From Flavobacteriaceae bacterium (GTDB lineage: Bacteria > Bacteroidota > Bacteroidia > Flavobacteriales > Flavobacteriaceae), in contig JAMJVX010000011.1 of NCBI GenBank assembly GCA_023558315.1, positions 1 to 64,000 on the forward strand: a stretch of DNA of 64,000 nt, written 5' to 3'. Position numbers and translations under genes: made by a program. Below are positions 43,981 through 53,866 of this stretch, piece after piece. Within the stretch, counting starts at the first letter, position 1. Every line of letters begins with the position of its first letter. Below the pieces are notes generated by a model, which searched no databases, was not told where the DNA came from, and saw nothing but the letters and a program-made list of their open reading frames with translations.

Positions 43981-45567
43981 TTAAATTGGTATATGTATCT
44001 GTTCTAATGCTTTTAAGACAAAAGGATCTGATTTATTCAAAAATTTATAATAGATATTCTCGCCAAATAATTGCAATCCAAGGGTTGCTTTTACATGGTT
44101 ATAAAAAAATGTTTCATCAGTTATTTGAATAGGAATACTATTATTTTCACAAAATTTATGAAATTTATTTAAAATAAGTTTTTTATTTTTTAAAGGCGAT
44201 TCTATAAAATCAGATTCGTCATCAAATAAATAATTCTCTCTATCTTCATCTACTAATTGAAAGACAAAGTAGTTCATCAGAGGGGATTGAATTATGGTAG
44301 ATTGCCATTGCTCCTTAGCTATAATTTTATGTGGAATGTAAACATCTGGGATAATGCCTCCACCCCCATAGACCGTTCTTCCTTTGGGTGTGATATATTT
44401 TAATGAATCAATAACTGGGATGCTATCCTCAGAAATCATTTCACCACTATCATATCTACTTTGAATATCTTGAAAATACTTGTCTTTGGTATCTTTATAA
44501 TCTCTTTGAATCGATCTTCCCGTTGGGGTATAATACCTTGCAGTTGTTAATCTAATAGCATCTCCACCCCCTAATGGCATTTGTTGTTGCACAAGACCTT
44601 TTCCAAAGGTTCTTCTCCCAATGATATACCCTCGGTCGTTATCTTGAATAGCACCTGCAATCACCTCACTCGCAGATGCAGACTCTTCATTTACCAGAAT
44701 GACTAATGGTGTTTTTGTAAAATCCCCCGTATCTGTAGAATAGGTTTTAGTCATTTTGCCTCTTTTTTCTTTTACTTGAATAATAATTTTCCCTTTTACT
44801 AAAAATTCATCTGCTATTTTTTCTGCCACATCTAAGAACCCTCCAGGGTTATCTCTTAAATCAAATATAATTTTATCAGCCCCTTTGTTTTTTAATTTAG
44901 TTAATGCCTTTTTGAGTTCATCATAAGATGTTTTGGAAAACCTGTTTAATTTTATATAACCCACATCTTCCTTTATCATATAGTCAGATTCTATGCTTTT
45001 TATAGGTACTTCGGCTCTTTTGAGAGTAAAATTTAAAATGCTATCTTTACTTTTTCTATAGATTGTAAGATATACTTCAGTGTTTGCTTTTCCTTTTAGT
45101 TTTTGCGTAATTGATTGGCTTTCTAAATTTTTATTATATAAAGTATCTTTGTTAGCAATTAAAATCCTATCTCCAGCGAGTATCCCTACTTTTTTGCTGG
45201 GGCCTCCATCTAATAAACGAGCCACAATTACAGTATCTCTTTCCATATAAAAACTGACCCCAATTCCCACAAAACTGCCTTGCATTTCTTCATATATCTG
45301 CTGACTTATTCTTTTTGGGATATACACTGTATGCGGGTCTAAATTTTCTATGATTTTTTCAATAGTAGATTCTACAAGACTGTCTGTATTTATTTCATCT
45401 ACATAGTTTGTGTTAATATAGTCTATTAAACGAGAAAGCCTTTTGGAAGGATTGGTCTTATTCGAAGGAGGAAATAAAATGTCCTTATTTTCAAATATTT
45501 TTAGCCCTAAAATAATATAAAGTAATACAATGGGTATTAAAATAATAAGTTGCGTTTTTTTATTCAT
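43981..45567 (-). CDS. S41-family C-terminal processing peptidase
   Basis: 528 residues. An N-terminal membrane helix (LIILIPIVLLYIILGLKIF) is followed by a PDZ domain (MQGSFVGIGVSFY, RILIANKDTLYN) and the S41 catalytic core with the Ser in NEESASASEVIAGAIQDNDRG and the Lys in GRRTFGKGLVQQ. A C-terminal extension of about 130 residues follows. Tail-specific proteases of this family cleave periplasmic proteins from the C-terminus. It is the last gene of the TerB-HupE-deaminase-peptidase run. Confidence 0.92.
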   Translation of the reverse strand: MNKKTQLIILIPIVLLYIILGLKIFENKDILFPPSNKTNPSKRLSRLIDYINTNYVDEINTDSLVESTIEKIIENLDPHTVYIPKRISQQIYEEMQGSFVGIGVSFYMERDTVIVARLLDGGPSKKVGILAGDRILIANKDTLYNKNLESQSITQKLKGKANTEVYLTIYRKSKDSILNFTLKRAEVPIKSIESDYMIKEDVGYIKLNRFSKTSYDELKKALTKLKNKGADKIIFDLRDNPGGFLDVAEKIADEFLVKGKIIIQVKEKRGKMTKTYSTDTGDFTKTPLVILVNEESASASEVIAGAIQDNDRGYIIGRRTFGKGLVQQQMPLGGGDAIRLTTARYYTPTGRSIQRDYKDTKDKYFQDIQSRYDSGEMISEDSIPVIDSLKYITPKGRTVYGGGGIIPDVYIPHKIIAKEQWQSTIIQSPLMNYFVFQLVDEDRENYLFDDESDFIESPLKNKKLILNKFHKFCENNSIPIQITDETFFYNHVKATLGLQLFGENIYYKFLNKSDPFVLKALEQIHIPI

Positions 45568-45576
45568 ATTAAAAAA

Positions 45577-46002
45577 CTATAAGGTAATTTTTTCAACCAA
45601 TACATTTGCTTTTTTTAAAAAGTCTAACCCAGTGGTATCTTTATAAGTGGTAGCGTATACTACTCTTTTTATTCCCGCTTGGTGAATGAGCTTTGCACAA
45701 TCCTTACATGGAGATAATGTGACGTAAAGCGTCGCTCCTTTACATGAGTTTGTAGAAGAAGCTACTTTAGTAATAGCATTGGCTTCGGCATGTAAAACAT
45801 ACCATTTGGTTTCTCCTTTATCGTCCTCGCAAATGTTTTCAAATCCCGTAGGTGTACCATTATAACCATCTGAAATAATAGTTTTATCTTTGACAATTAT
45901 GGCACCCACTTTTCGTCTTTCACAATAGGATAATTCTCCCCATACCGTCGCCATTTTTAGATAGGCTTTGTCATATTCTAACTGTTTTTTTGAGGGATTC
46001 AT
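45577..46002 (-). CDS. dCMP deaminase family zinc enzyme
   Basis: 141 residues of the cytidine/deoxycytidylate deaminase fold: zinc ligands in HAEANAI and SPCKDCAKLIHQAG, with catalytic Glu in HAE. An extra zinc-like Cys/His pattern (GELSYCERRKVGAI) near the N-terminus matches dCMP deaminases of the ComEB type. It makes dUMP from dCMP. The start abuts the stop of the HupE gene without a gap. Confidence 0.88.
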   Translation of the reverse strand: MNPSKKQLEYDKAYLKMATVWGELSYCERRKVGAIIVKDKTIISDGYNGTPTGFENICEDDKGETKWYVLHAEANAITKVASSTNSCKGATLYVTLSPCKDCAKLIHQAGIKRVVYATTYKDTTGLDFLKKANVLVEKITL

Positions 46003-46575
46003 CTATAATAATTCTAAAAATGTGTTTTTAATAAGGACACAGACTTTATAAAAGATAAAAAGCAACGCCAAGGTTATCCAAACATTTTTTCTCAATCTTA
46101 TGACAGATACTACAAAGGCACTACATAAGAGCACTCCTAATACAATGAGAATTTGTGCAAATTCTATTCCCAGCGCAAATTGTAAAAGGGTAGCTGTAGC
46201 ATTTTCTTCAAAAGTTATTTTTTTAAAATATTTAGCAAAACCTAATCCGTGAATTATCCCAAATAAAAGTATCAAAGAGGGACTTATTTTCTTTTCTCCT
46301 TTTCTTAAAAAAGCGAGAAGACATGTGAATAAAATTGTTAAGGCAATTAAAAACTCAATCCAGTTAGAGGGGAGAATTTGTGTTTGAAAATAATGAGAAA
46401 AAAACAAAGAGATTGTATGCCCTATACTAAACAAACTTACCCAAAAAAGGAGTTTTTTCCAACGTTTAAATCCAAAAGGAATAGCCAAAATAAACAGAAA
46501 ATAGAAATGGTCTAACCCATTGATATCTAAAACGTGATTAAACCCTTGTGTAACAGAAAACCAAAATGTATTCAT
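46003..46575 (-). CDS. HupE/UreJ-like membrane protein
   Basis: 190 residues with about five to six membrane helices and the HupE/UreJ_2 pattern GFNHVLDINGLDHFYFLFILAIP, HTISLFFSHYF and IHGLGFAKYF. HupE and UreJ relatives are nickel or cobalt permeases, but this Bacteroidota branch is not tied to hydrogenase or urease genes here, so transport of nickel is uncertain. Placed between a TerB-DnaJ protein gene and a deaminase gene, the order often seen in Flavobacteriia. Confidence 0.78.
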   Translation of the reverse strand: MNTFWFSVTQGFNHVLDINGLDHFYFLFILAIPFGFKRWKKLLFWVSLFSIGHTISLFFSHYFQTQILPSNWIEFLIALTILFTCLLAFLRKGEKKISPSLILLFGIIHGLGFAKYFKKITFEENATATLLQFALGIEFAQILIVLGVLLCSAFVVSVIRLRKNVWITLALLFIFYKVCVLIKNTFLELL

Positions 46576-46595
46576 TTTATATTTGTCTTAAAATA

Positions 46596-47315
46596 TTATA
46601 ATCCTCTTTCTTTTTGTATTTTTTCATACGCTTTTTGCACCTCTCTAAATTTTTCTATAGCCCCTTTTTTGAGTGCCTCATCTACATTTATTAACTTATC
46701 AGGATGGTATTTTTTTACCATGTTTCTATAGGCTTTTTTTACTTCTTCATCTGAAGCAGTACGCTCAATTTCTAATATTTTATAGGCATTTCCTGCTTGT
46801 TCTACAAACATTGCTTTAATGCTTTCAAAATCCAACGAGCTAATTCTTAATAAATGCGCAATTTGGGAGAGTTTTTGACTTTCAGTAGAAGAAACATGGC
46901 CATCTGCCTTAGCAACTCCAGCTAAAAAATAGACAATTTGGAGGCGCGTAGCATAAGGGGTTGCCATGGTAAACAATCCACATATTTTTTCTAAGCTTTG
47001 ATTGTTGTTTTTTATTTGTGTATTGAAGACAGAAAAAATAGTGTCCGCTTTTTCTTTTCCATAATTACTAATGAAATAGTTTCGCACATAAGTGAGCTCG
47101 TTTTCCGTTATTTTACCATCTGCTTTTATCAAAATAGCACATAGAGACAAGAGATTTAATTCAAAATCTATCGCATTAATACGCTGACGCGAGGTAAATT
47201 GTTGGGCGTTTGTTTTCTTAAAAAAAAATTCTAGTATAGAGCCCACAAAAAAACCAAGAATAGCCCCTGGAAACCTATAGAAAGAATAACCTACAATTGC
47301 AAAAATCCACTTCAT
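46596..47315 (-). CDS. TerB domain plus J-domain membrane-anchored protein (DjlA-like)
   Basis: About 239 residues from the ATG at 47313-47315 ([17 protein letters not shown]). One N-terminal membrane segment, a TerB-like helical domain (about 45-165) with [20 protein letters not shown] and [15 protein letters not shown], then a C-terminal J-domain (about 170-239) with [20 protein letters not shown] and the HPD motif in YHPDKL. The layout is that of DjlA. An alternative TTG at 47328-47330 gives five more residues but lies in a TAnnTTTG box. Confidence 0.88.
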   Translation of the reverse strand: MKWIFAIVGYSFYRFPGAILGFFVGSILEFFFKKTNAQQFTSRQRINAIDFELNLLSLCAILIKADGKITENELTYVRNYFISNYGKEKADTIFSVFNTQIKNNNQSLEKICGLFTMATPYATRLQIVYFLAGVAKADGHVSSTESQKLSQIAHLLRISSLDFESIKAMFVEQAGNAYKILEIERTASDEEVKKAYRNMVKKYHPDKLINVDEALKKGAIEKFREVQKAYEKIQKERGL

Positions 47316-47416
47316 AAGAAAAGTTTTCAAAAATAGTATTTTTTGATTGTTAATTAATACAATAATTAGTGAAATTAAATAAATTATAAAAGTAACTTCA
47401 AAAGCCTTTTTTACCT

Positions 47417-47424
47417 TAATTTTG
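47417..47424 (+). promoter_or_regulatory. -7 promoter element for lepA
   Basis: TAATTTTG, full TAnnTTTG match, 17 bases before the lepA ATG at 47442. Confidence 0.55.
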
Positions 47425-47441
47425 CCGTTTCTCTTTATTTA

Positions 47442-49238
47442 ATGAAAAATATTAGAAATTTTTGCATTATTGCGCATATTGATCACGGGAAAAGTACCTT
47501 GGCAGATAGTCTTTTAGATATTACAGGTACTGTGACTAGTAGAGAAAAACAAAATCAACTTTTAGACGATATGGATTTGGAGAGAGAGCGTGGGATTACT
47601 ATCAAGTCTCATGCCATTCAAATGGAATATACACATGAAGGAGAACCCTATATTTTAAATTTGATAGACACCCCAGGACACGTAGATTTTTCTTACGAAG
47701 TGTCTCGTTCTATTGCAGCATGCGAAGGGGCACTGCTTTTAATTGATGCTTCACAGAGTATACAAGCGCAAACAATTTCTAACTTATATTTGGCATTGGA
47801 AAATGACCTTACGATTATTCCTATAGTTACAAAAATAGATTTGCCAGCGGCTAATATTGAGGAAGTAATAGATGATATCGTAAACTTATTAGGATGTAAA
47901 GCCGATGAAGTAATCCCATGCTCAGCAAAAGATAATATTGGAATCCCTACTATTTTAGAGTCTATCATTACAAAAATACCTTCTCCAAAAGGAGACCCAA
48001 ATGCACCCCTTCAAGCGTTAATTTTTGACTCTGTGTACAATCCATTTAGAGGCGTAGAAACCTATTTTAAAATTCAAAATGGCACTTTGAAAAAAGGGGA
48101 ACAAATTAAGTTCATGGCGACTGGAAAAAGTTATTTTTCAGAGGAAGTGGGGACTTTAAAATTAAAAAATAAGCCAAAAGAAATTATAGAAACAGGAGAT
48201 GTAGGGTATTTAATTACAGGAATTAAAAATGCAAAAGAAGTTAAAGTAGGGGATACAATTACTTCATTTAAAAATCCTACAGAAAATAATATAGAGGGTT
48301 TTCAAGAAGTAAAACCTATGGTTTTTTCTGGAATATATCCTGTTGATACAGAAGATTACGAAGATTTAAGGGCATCTATGGAAAAGCTTCAACTCAATGA
48401 CGCTTCTTTGGTGTTTGCTCCTGAGAGTTCAGCCGCATTAGGGTTTGGTTTTCGTTGTGGTTTCTTAGGTATGTTACATCTTGAAATTATTCAAGAGAGG
48501 TTGGAAAGAGAGTTTGGGATGACAGTAATTACGACTGTGCCTAACGTTTCTTATCACGCCTATACTAAGAAAAATCCAGAAGACATAGTTTTAGTAAATA
48601 ACCCTACGGATTTACCAGATGCTTCTGTTTTAGATAAAGTAGAAGAGCCCTACATTAAAGCGACGATTATTACCAAAGCAGATTTTATCGGAGGAATAAT
48701 GACGTTGTGCGTTGAAAAAAGAGGGATTATCATTAATCAAACCTATTTGACACCTGATAGGGTAGAATTGTTATTTGAAATACCTTTGGCAGAAATTGTG
48801 TTTGATTTTTATGATAGATTAAAATCTATTTCTAAAGGGTATGCTTCGTTTGACTATTCACCAATCGGGATGCGCGCTTCTAAGTTAGCTAAAGTTGATA
48901 TTTTATTAAACGGAAAAGTAGTGGACGCCCTTTCAGCGTTAATATATCACGATAATGCCTATTCTATTGGAAAGAAAATATGTGAAAAATTAAAAGAGCT
49001 TATTCCAAGACAACAATTTGATATTCCTATTCAAGCAGCAATTGGAGCTAAAATTATAGCAAGAGAAACCATAAAAGCATTAAGAAAAGATGTAACAGCA
49101 AAGTGTTATGGGGGTGATATTACTAGAAAGAGAAAACTTTTAGAAAAGCAAAAAAAGGGGAAGAAAAAGATGAGACAAATAGGGAATGTGGAAATCCCTC
49201 AGCAAGCTTTTATGGCAGTACTAAAAATTAACGATTAA
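47442..49238 (+). CDS. lepA: Elongation factor 4 (LepA), back-translocating GTPase
   Basis: 598 residues: G1 [12 protein letters not shown], switch region [16 protein letters not shown]3 [15 protein letters not shown]4 TKIDLPAA, and the LepA-specific C-terminal domain with [44 protein letters not shown]-type lysine-rich motif that contacts the tRNA. EF4 rescues stalled ribosomes and affects translation initiation. A glycosyltransferase gene follows after 8 bases. Confidence 0.96.
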   Translation: MKNIRNFCIIAHIDHGKSTLADSLLDITGTVTSREKQNQLLDDMDLERERGITIKSHAIQMEYTHEGEPYILNLIDTPGHVDFSYEVSRSIAACEGALLLIDASQSIQAQTISNLYLALENDLTIIPIVTKIDLPAANIEEVIDDIVNLLGCKADEVIPCSAKDNIGIPTILESIITKIPSPKGDPNAPLQALIFDSVYNPFRGVETYFKIQNGTLKKGEQIKFMATGKSYFSEEVGTLKLKNKPKEIIETGDVGYLITGIKNAKEVKVGDTITSFKNPTENNIEGFQEVKPMVFSGIYPVDTEDYEDLRASMEKLQLNDASLVFAPESSAALGFGFRCGFLGMLHLEIIQERLEREFGMTVITTVPNVSYHAYTKKNPEDIVLVNNPTDLPDASVLDKVEEPYIKATIITKADFIGGIMTLCVEKRGIIINQTYLTPDRVELLFEIPLAEIVFDFYDRLKSISKGYASFDYSPIGMRASKLAKVDILLNGKVVDALSALIYHDNAYSIGKKICEKLKELIPRQQFDIPIQAAIGAKIIARETIKALRKDVTAKCYGGDITRKRKLLEKQKKGKKKMRQIGNVEIPQQAFMAVLKIND

Positions 49239-49246
49239 GTAATACG

Positions 49247-50134
49247 ATGAAAATCACAGGAGTTTCTATAATTAAAGACGCAATTATTTATGACTATCCA
49301 GTAGTGGAATCTATCCAATCTATCCTTCCAATTTGTGATGAAGTAATTGTAGCTGTGGGAAAATCAAATGACGAAACCTTAGAGTTAGTAAAGAAAATTA
49401 AGGATAAAAAAATAAAAATCATTGAGACCACGTGGGATGAGGAAAATAGAACAGGGGGCACGATTTTATCTAATGAAACGAACAAAGCTCTGTCCTATGT
49501 ATCAAAAGACACAGACTGGATATTTTATATTCAAGCTGATGAAGTCATCCATGAAAAATATTTGGAGGTTGTTCGAAGAGGAATGAAAGAATGTAAAGAC
49601 GATGATAAAATTGATGGATTGCTTTTCAATTATTTACATTTTTACGGTTCTTATGATTATGTCGCTGTTTCATCTGGTTGGTATCAAGAAGAAATTAGAG
49701 TTGTAAAAAACAATAGACAAGTCTATTCATATGGCGATGCGCAGGGATTTAGAAAGCAATACAACAAAAAACTTAATGTCTGTGCGATAGATGCTTACAT
49801 CAATCATTACGGTTGGGTAAGAGCTCCAAAATCTATGCAAAAGAAACAGATAAAATTTAATTCCTTTTGGCATGATGATGAGTGGTTAGATAAAAATATT
49901 CCCAAAGTTGAAAGGTATGATTACAACAGTAGCGTTCATAAATTAATCCGATTTGAAGAGACACATCCGCAAGTAATTCAAAAAAGAATAAAAACTATTA
50001 ATTGGGAATTTAAGTATGATATTTCCTACAGTAAATTTTCGTTGAAAGACAAAGTAAAACGTTTTTTACTTAAATATTTAGGAATAAATTTTTATTATAC
50101 TAATTATAAATTGAAGAAAAAGTTGAATAGTTAA
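49247..50134 (+). CDS. Family 2 glycosyltransferase
   Basis: 295 residues. GT-A fold opening MKITGVSIIKDAIIYDYPVVESIQSI, then DEVIVAVGKSNDET and a DxD-like metal site in FYIQADEVIHEKYL. A helical C-terminal part follows (FNSFWHDDEWLDKNIPK). Similar to the WaaE/KdtX-like GT2 group that acts on lipopolysaccharide or exopolysaccharide sugars. It starts 8 bases after lepA and ends 4 bases into the convergent GT4 gene. Confidence 0.82.
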   Translation: MKITGVSIIKDAIIYDYPVVESIQSILPICDEVIVAVGKSNDETLELVKKIKDKKIKIIETTWDEENRTGGTILSNETNKALSYVSKDTDWIFYIQADEVIHEKYLEVVRRGMKECKDDDKIDGLLFNYLHFYGSYDYVAVSSGWYQEEIRVVKNNRQVYSYGDAQGFRKQYNKKLNVCAIDAYINHYGWVRAPKSMQKKQIKFNSFWHDDEWLDKNIPKVERYDYNSSVHKLIRFEETHPQVIQKRIKTINWEFKYDISYSKFSLKDKVKRFLLKYLGINFYYTNYKLKKKLNS

Positions 50135-51243
50135 TCTTCCAACTTTGCTACTTTTTTATAGACTTCGAAATACTTTTTAGCAATCGTTTTTTCATCAAAC
50201 TTTGTAAGGTGCTCGTTTCCTTTTTCTATGAGTTTTTCCCTATATGTAGTTTCCTCATAAAGTAGAATAATTTTTTCTTTGAGAGTTTTTGAGTCTTTTG
50301 GGTCAATATAAATAATTGCATCACCCCCTACTTCAACTAAGCTACTACCCTTACTTGCTATAACAGGTATTTTTGAAAATAATGCTTCAATAATTGGGAT
50401 TCCAAAGCCTTCAAAAATGGAGGGATAACAAAATACTGTCGCTAATTGATAGATTCCTGCAAGCTCCTCAGGGGTTAGATTTTCTAAAAAATGCACTTGA
50501 GATGTAAGATTTTGTGTAGCGATATACTCAAGTAATATTTTCTTATAGTCCGTAGGTCTTCCTACCAACACTAAGTGGTAATTTGTATTATTTATGGCTT
50601 TTAGAATAAGTAATGCGTTTTTACGCTCTTCAATAGTCCCTACATTTAATATAAATTGAGGAGGCAAAGCGTATTTTTTTTGAACCTCTTTGAGAAATGA
50701 TTTAGTAAATGATTTTTTAAAAATAGGGTTACACCCTTGCATAATCACAGTTATTTTAGTAGGACTTATTTTAAAAAAATCAATGATGTCCTTTTTAGTT
50801 TGTTCACTTATTGCAATAATATGATCGGCATTTTCAACGGCATATTTTGCTTTTCTTGTATAAATCCATCTATCTATTTTTGTATATAGTTTTGGAAATC
50901 TCATAAAGATTAAATCGTGAATAGTTACTATAGATGGAATTGTCAATCCAGTGGGAATTTCTCCTGTCAAACCATGATACAAAGAGATATTTTCTTTTTT
51001 AATTTGATTAGAAATTCCAGATTGTCTCCAAAATTTAGAAAAAAACCGCCACTTCTTTGAGGGATATGATATACTAATTCCTTGAGAAGTAAAATTTGGA
51101 TTTATTTTGCCTTTCTTAGGATTATATAAAACATATTTTTCATTTGGGTAATGTGAGGATAATATACGTATTAAGTCTCTGCCATAATTTCCTAACCCTG
51201 TATTGTTATGAAATATTCTTTTCGCATCAAAACCAAAAATCAT
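50131..51243 (-). CDS. Family 4 glycosyltransferase
   Basis: 370 residues of the GT-B, family 4 type. The C-terminal half has LNVGTIEERKNALLILKAI, HFLENLTPEELAGIYQLA and FEGFGIPIIEALFSKIPVIAS, the E-x7-E sugar-nucleotide site. N-terminal domain opens GFDAKRIFHNNTGLGNYGRDL. Probable envelope-glycan mannosyltransferase or glucosyltransferase; donor unknown. Follows dapD (5 bases apart) and lies in the minus-strand run with the tandem membrane proteins at 52-55.6 kb. Confidence 0.86.
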   Translation of the reverse strand: MIFGFDAKRIFHNNTGLGNYGRDLIRILSSHYPNEKYVLYNPKKGKINPNFTSQGISISYPSKKWRFFSKFWRQSGISNQIKKENISLYHGLTGEIPTGLTIPSIVTIHDLIFMRFPKLYTKIDRWIYTRKAKYAVENADHIIAISEQTKKDIIDFFKISPTKITVIMQGCNPIFKKSFTKSFLKEVQKKYALPPQFILNVGTIEERKNALLILKAINNTNYHLVLVGRPTDYKKILLEYIATQNLTSQVHFLENLTPEELAGIYQLATVFCYPSIFEGFGIPIIEALFSKIPVIASKGSSLVEVGGDAIIYIDPKDSKTLKEKIILLYEETTYREKLIEKGNEHLTKFDEKTIAKKYFEVYKKVAKLED

Positions 51244-51248
51244 ATTGT

Positions 51249-52064
51249 CTATACTGCAATATTATGTGTTCTTAAAACCTCATTTAAAGACGTTTTTTTG
51301 TTAGTACTTTTCTTTCGCTCACCTATGATAAGGGCACAAGGGACATTAAATGTTCCCGCTGGAAAAGTTTTGCTATAGCTTCCTGGAATTACTACTGACC
51401 TTTCAGGAATTCGACCTTTTAGTTCTATGGGTTTATCTTTAGAAACATCTATAATTTTAGTAGAGGCCGTTATGACTACATTTGCTCCTAACACAGCTTC
51501 TTTTTCTACGTGAACTCCTTCAACGACAATACATCTAGAACCTACAAACACATCATCTTCTATAATAACAGGAGCCGCTTGAACAGGCTCTAAAACACCC
51601 CCAATTCCCACACCTCCACTCAGATGTACATTCGCTCCGATTTGCGCACAACTTCCAACGGTCGCCCATGTATCAACCATTGTGTTCTCTCCCACATATG
51701 CACCAATATTTACATAACTTGGCATCATGATAACTCCTTGGGATAAATAAGCCCCATAGCGAGCAATAGCATGTGGAACAACTCTAACTCCTTGTGACGC
51801 ATAATCCTTTTTTAAGGGAATTTTATCGTGAAATTCTAACATTCCTATTTCGTGAGTTTTCATTTTTTGAATAGGAAAATACAATAAAACCGCTTTTTTA
51901 ATCCATTCATTAACTTGCCATGATTCCTTAGTTTTAGTAGCAACTCGTATGCTTCCTTTGTCTAATAATTCTATGACTTCTTGTATAGCCTTTTTTACCT
52001 CTTCGTTATCTAATAACTTTCTATTTTCCCAAGCTTGTTCAATCGTTTTTTTAAGTGTTTCCAT
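51249..52064 (-). CDS. dapD: Tetrahydrodipicolinate N-succinyltransferase
   Basis: 271 residues with left-handed beta-helix hexapeptides (GAYVGENTMVDTWATVGS, GANVHLSGGVGIGGVLEP) and the DapD motif RVVPHAIARYGAYLSQGVIMMPSYVNIGAYV. N-terminal helical domain about 1-90. It succinylates tetrahydrodipicolinate in lysine and meso-diaminopimelate synthesis. It is sandwiched between a glycosyltransferase and two membrane protein genes, so cell-wall precursor supply and surface glycan genes share this stretch. Confidence 0.95.
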   Translation of the reverse strand: METLKKTIEQAWENRKLLDNEEVKKAIQEVIELLDKGSIRVATKTKESWQVNEWIKKAVLLYFPIQKMKTHEIGMLEFHDKIPLKKDYASQGVRVVPHAIARYGAYLSQGVIMMPSYVNIGAYVGENTMVDTWATVGSCAQIGANVHLSGGVGIGGVLEPVQAAPVIIEDDVFVGSRCIVVEGVHVEKEAVLGANVVITASTKIIDVSKDKPIELKGRIPERSVVIPGSYSKTFPAGTFNVPCALIIGERKKSTNKKTSLNEVLRTHNIAV

Positions 52065-52078
52065 TTTTGATATTTATT

Positions 52079-53866
52079 TTATAATAGTTCGTATAAAAAG
52101 AGTTTATAAAAGGAGTTTTCTGTTTCAAAGGTTCTGTGAAATTTTACCTCTGGATGATTGTGATAATTTTCAATTGGCACATATGAAACCAAGTATTTTC
52201 CTCCCATTTTTTTTGCTTGTTCTAAGTTTAGGTCTAATTTTTCTATTTTGTTTTCATTTGTTTTTTTAAGAATTTCAGATCGTTTTTTCTCTATCAGATA
52301 GGGGATAAAGCAGGTATGTCCATAATCCTCAAACACATGAGTGAAATAGGGGTTTTTGTCTAATTCTGGCTGTATGATTTTTTTATACTCTTTTTTGTAA
52401 GAAAGTAAATAATTATTTTGATAAGCTCCTAAAGTTTTTATCCCGTTGTAATGCGCTACATTTGGAAAAAGCCCAACCACTAAAAAATTATATTTTTTTA
52501 TCTCATCATCACCTACATATTCTTTGACTTTATCATATAAATGAGTGCTGTAGTATTGTTTAAAAGTAGGCAAATTACTATCTGAATTTTTTCGAATAGT
52601 TTTTTTGATATTAGTTACTAACTCCCCTCCATTTTTCCCATTGTCAAATACGATGAAAAAGAAAATAAAACTAATAATCACAATACTAAAATTTTTATTA
52701 AATGCATTTTTCCAGCTAAGCTCTTTTAGAATCATCACTAATAAAAGAATCCATAGAAATGAAAGCAAGAACGAAGCTCTATTCACTCTAAAAGAGAAGT
52801 CATTAATTACTCCAATGGCTTTTAAAGTAGAAGCTCCTAAAAAATCCCATAATACTATACCTACGATTAACACAACTAAGGGCAATGTTTTACGCAAAAA
52901 TTTTTTATTGTATAATAGCGACAGAAAGGCAATAAGAATAAATTTAATTTGGATGTTTCCAAGATGTTGCATCCCTTTTGTACTTTCAAAAGTACCAAAT
53001 AAGTATATCCTTCTTATCGTTTCATAAATAATACCAAAAATAGATTTTTTTGTTATGTCAATTTCAAAATACCGTAACGTATTTATAGTTCTATGAGAGA
53101 CTAAGTCACTAAAGAATTTTTGGTACACAAGTGGAAATTCTATGGCAAGATTTATACAAAAAATACTAATAATACCAATGATAAATGGATAAGAGATTCT
53201 TTTATCAACATAAATGTAATGTCTAACTGCAATGAGGACAAGAATTGGAATAAAGAATGGTAAAGTAAAAGGCATAAAGGAACAGAATGGGAAGAGGCAA
53301 ATAATTACCCAATTATACCATTTTGAATCTCTGTGCAGTAAGTTTAAAAAAGCAAATAATAATATAGGTTGCCCAGATATTGAAATCCCATATTGAATAT
53401 GATGATAATCTAAAAACCCCCAACAAATCGCAATAAGAAATATTAATAAATTATTATCTTTAATAAAATATCTTTTCATTAAAAAGAACATTCCAACAAA
53501 GCCTATTAGATGTACTATGTAATGTTGGATAATATACGCGTAAATATCTGGGAAAACAGAAAATAGTACAAAAGTAAAACTCAATCCAGTTCGATAGAAT
53601 GCTCTAGGAATTCCGTTCATAGAACCAATGATATTTTCATCTAATCTAAAACCTAATACATTTCCAGATTCAATGAGTTGTTTAATAAAAATAAACTCAT
53701 GGTCTAGATTGTCAAATACCACTACATAAGAATTTTCACCTAAATATATCCAAAAAAGATATGGGAAAGTTAAAATTACTAATCCTAAATAGAAATAGTG
53801 TTTAGGATTATTTGCATTAAATTTTGCTAAAATATTTTTTAAAAAGGATTTAATTTGATTTATCAT
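52079..53866 (-). CDS. Multi-pass membrane protein, DUF6044-like, copy 1
   Basis: 595 residues with about 11 to 12 hydrophobic segments and a C-terminal soluble part (about 420-595). The first external loop has LGENSYVVVFDNLDHEFIFIK, conserved in its neighbour. A YkoS/DUF6044-type envelope glycosyltransferase is the nearest match I can recall, at moderate certainty. The tail contains YGHTCFIPYLIEKKRSEILKK and ends FRTFETENSFYKLFLYELL, almost the same as in the paralogue. Its start overlaps the stop of the copy upstream (53863) by 4 bases. dapD follows 14 bases later. Confidence 0.65.
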   Translation of the reverse strand: MINQIKSFLKNILAKFNANNPKHYFYLGLVILTFPYLFWIYLGENSYVVVFDNLDHEFIFIKQLIESGNVLGFRLDENIIGSMNGIPRAFYRTGLSFTFVLFSVFPDIYAYIIQHYIVHLIGFVGMFFLMKRYFIKDNNLLIFLIAICWGFLDYHHIQYGISISGQPILLFAFLNLLHRDSKWYNWVIICLFPFCSFMPFTLPFFIPILVLIAVRHYIYVDKRISYPFIIGIISIFCINLAIEFPLVYQKFFSDLVSHRTINTLRYFEIDITKKSIFGIIYETIRRIYLFGTFESTKGMQHLGNIQIKFILIAFLSLLYNKKFLRKTLPLVVLIVGIVLWDFLGASTLKAIGVINDFSFRVNRASFLLSFLWILLLVMILKELSWKNAFNKNFSIVIISFIFFFIVFDNGKNGGELVTNIKKTIRKNSDSNLPTFKQYYSTHLYDKVKEYVGDDEIKKYNFLVVGLFPNVAHYNGIKTLGAYQNNYLLSYKKEYKKIIQPELDKNPYFTHVFEDYGHTCFIPYLIEKKRSEILKKTNENKIEKLDLNLEQAKKMGGKYLVSYVPIENYHNHPEVKFHRTFETENSFYKLFLYELL

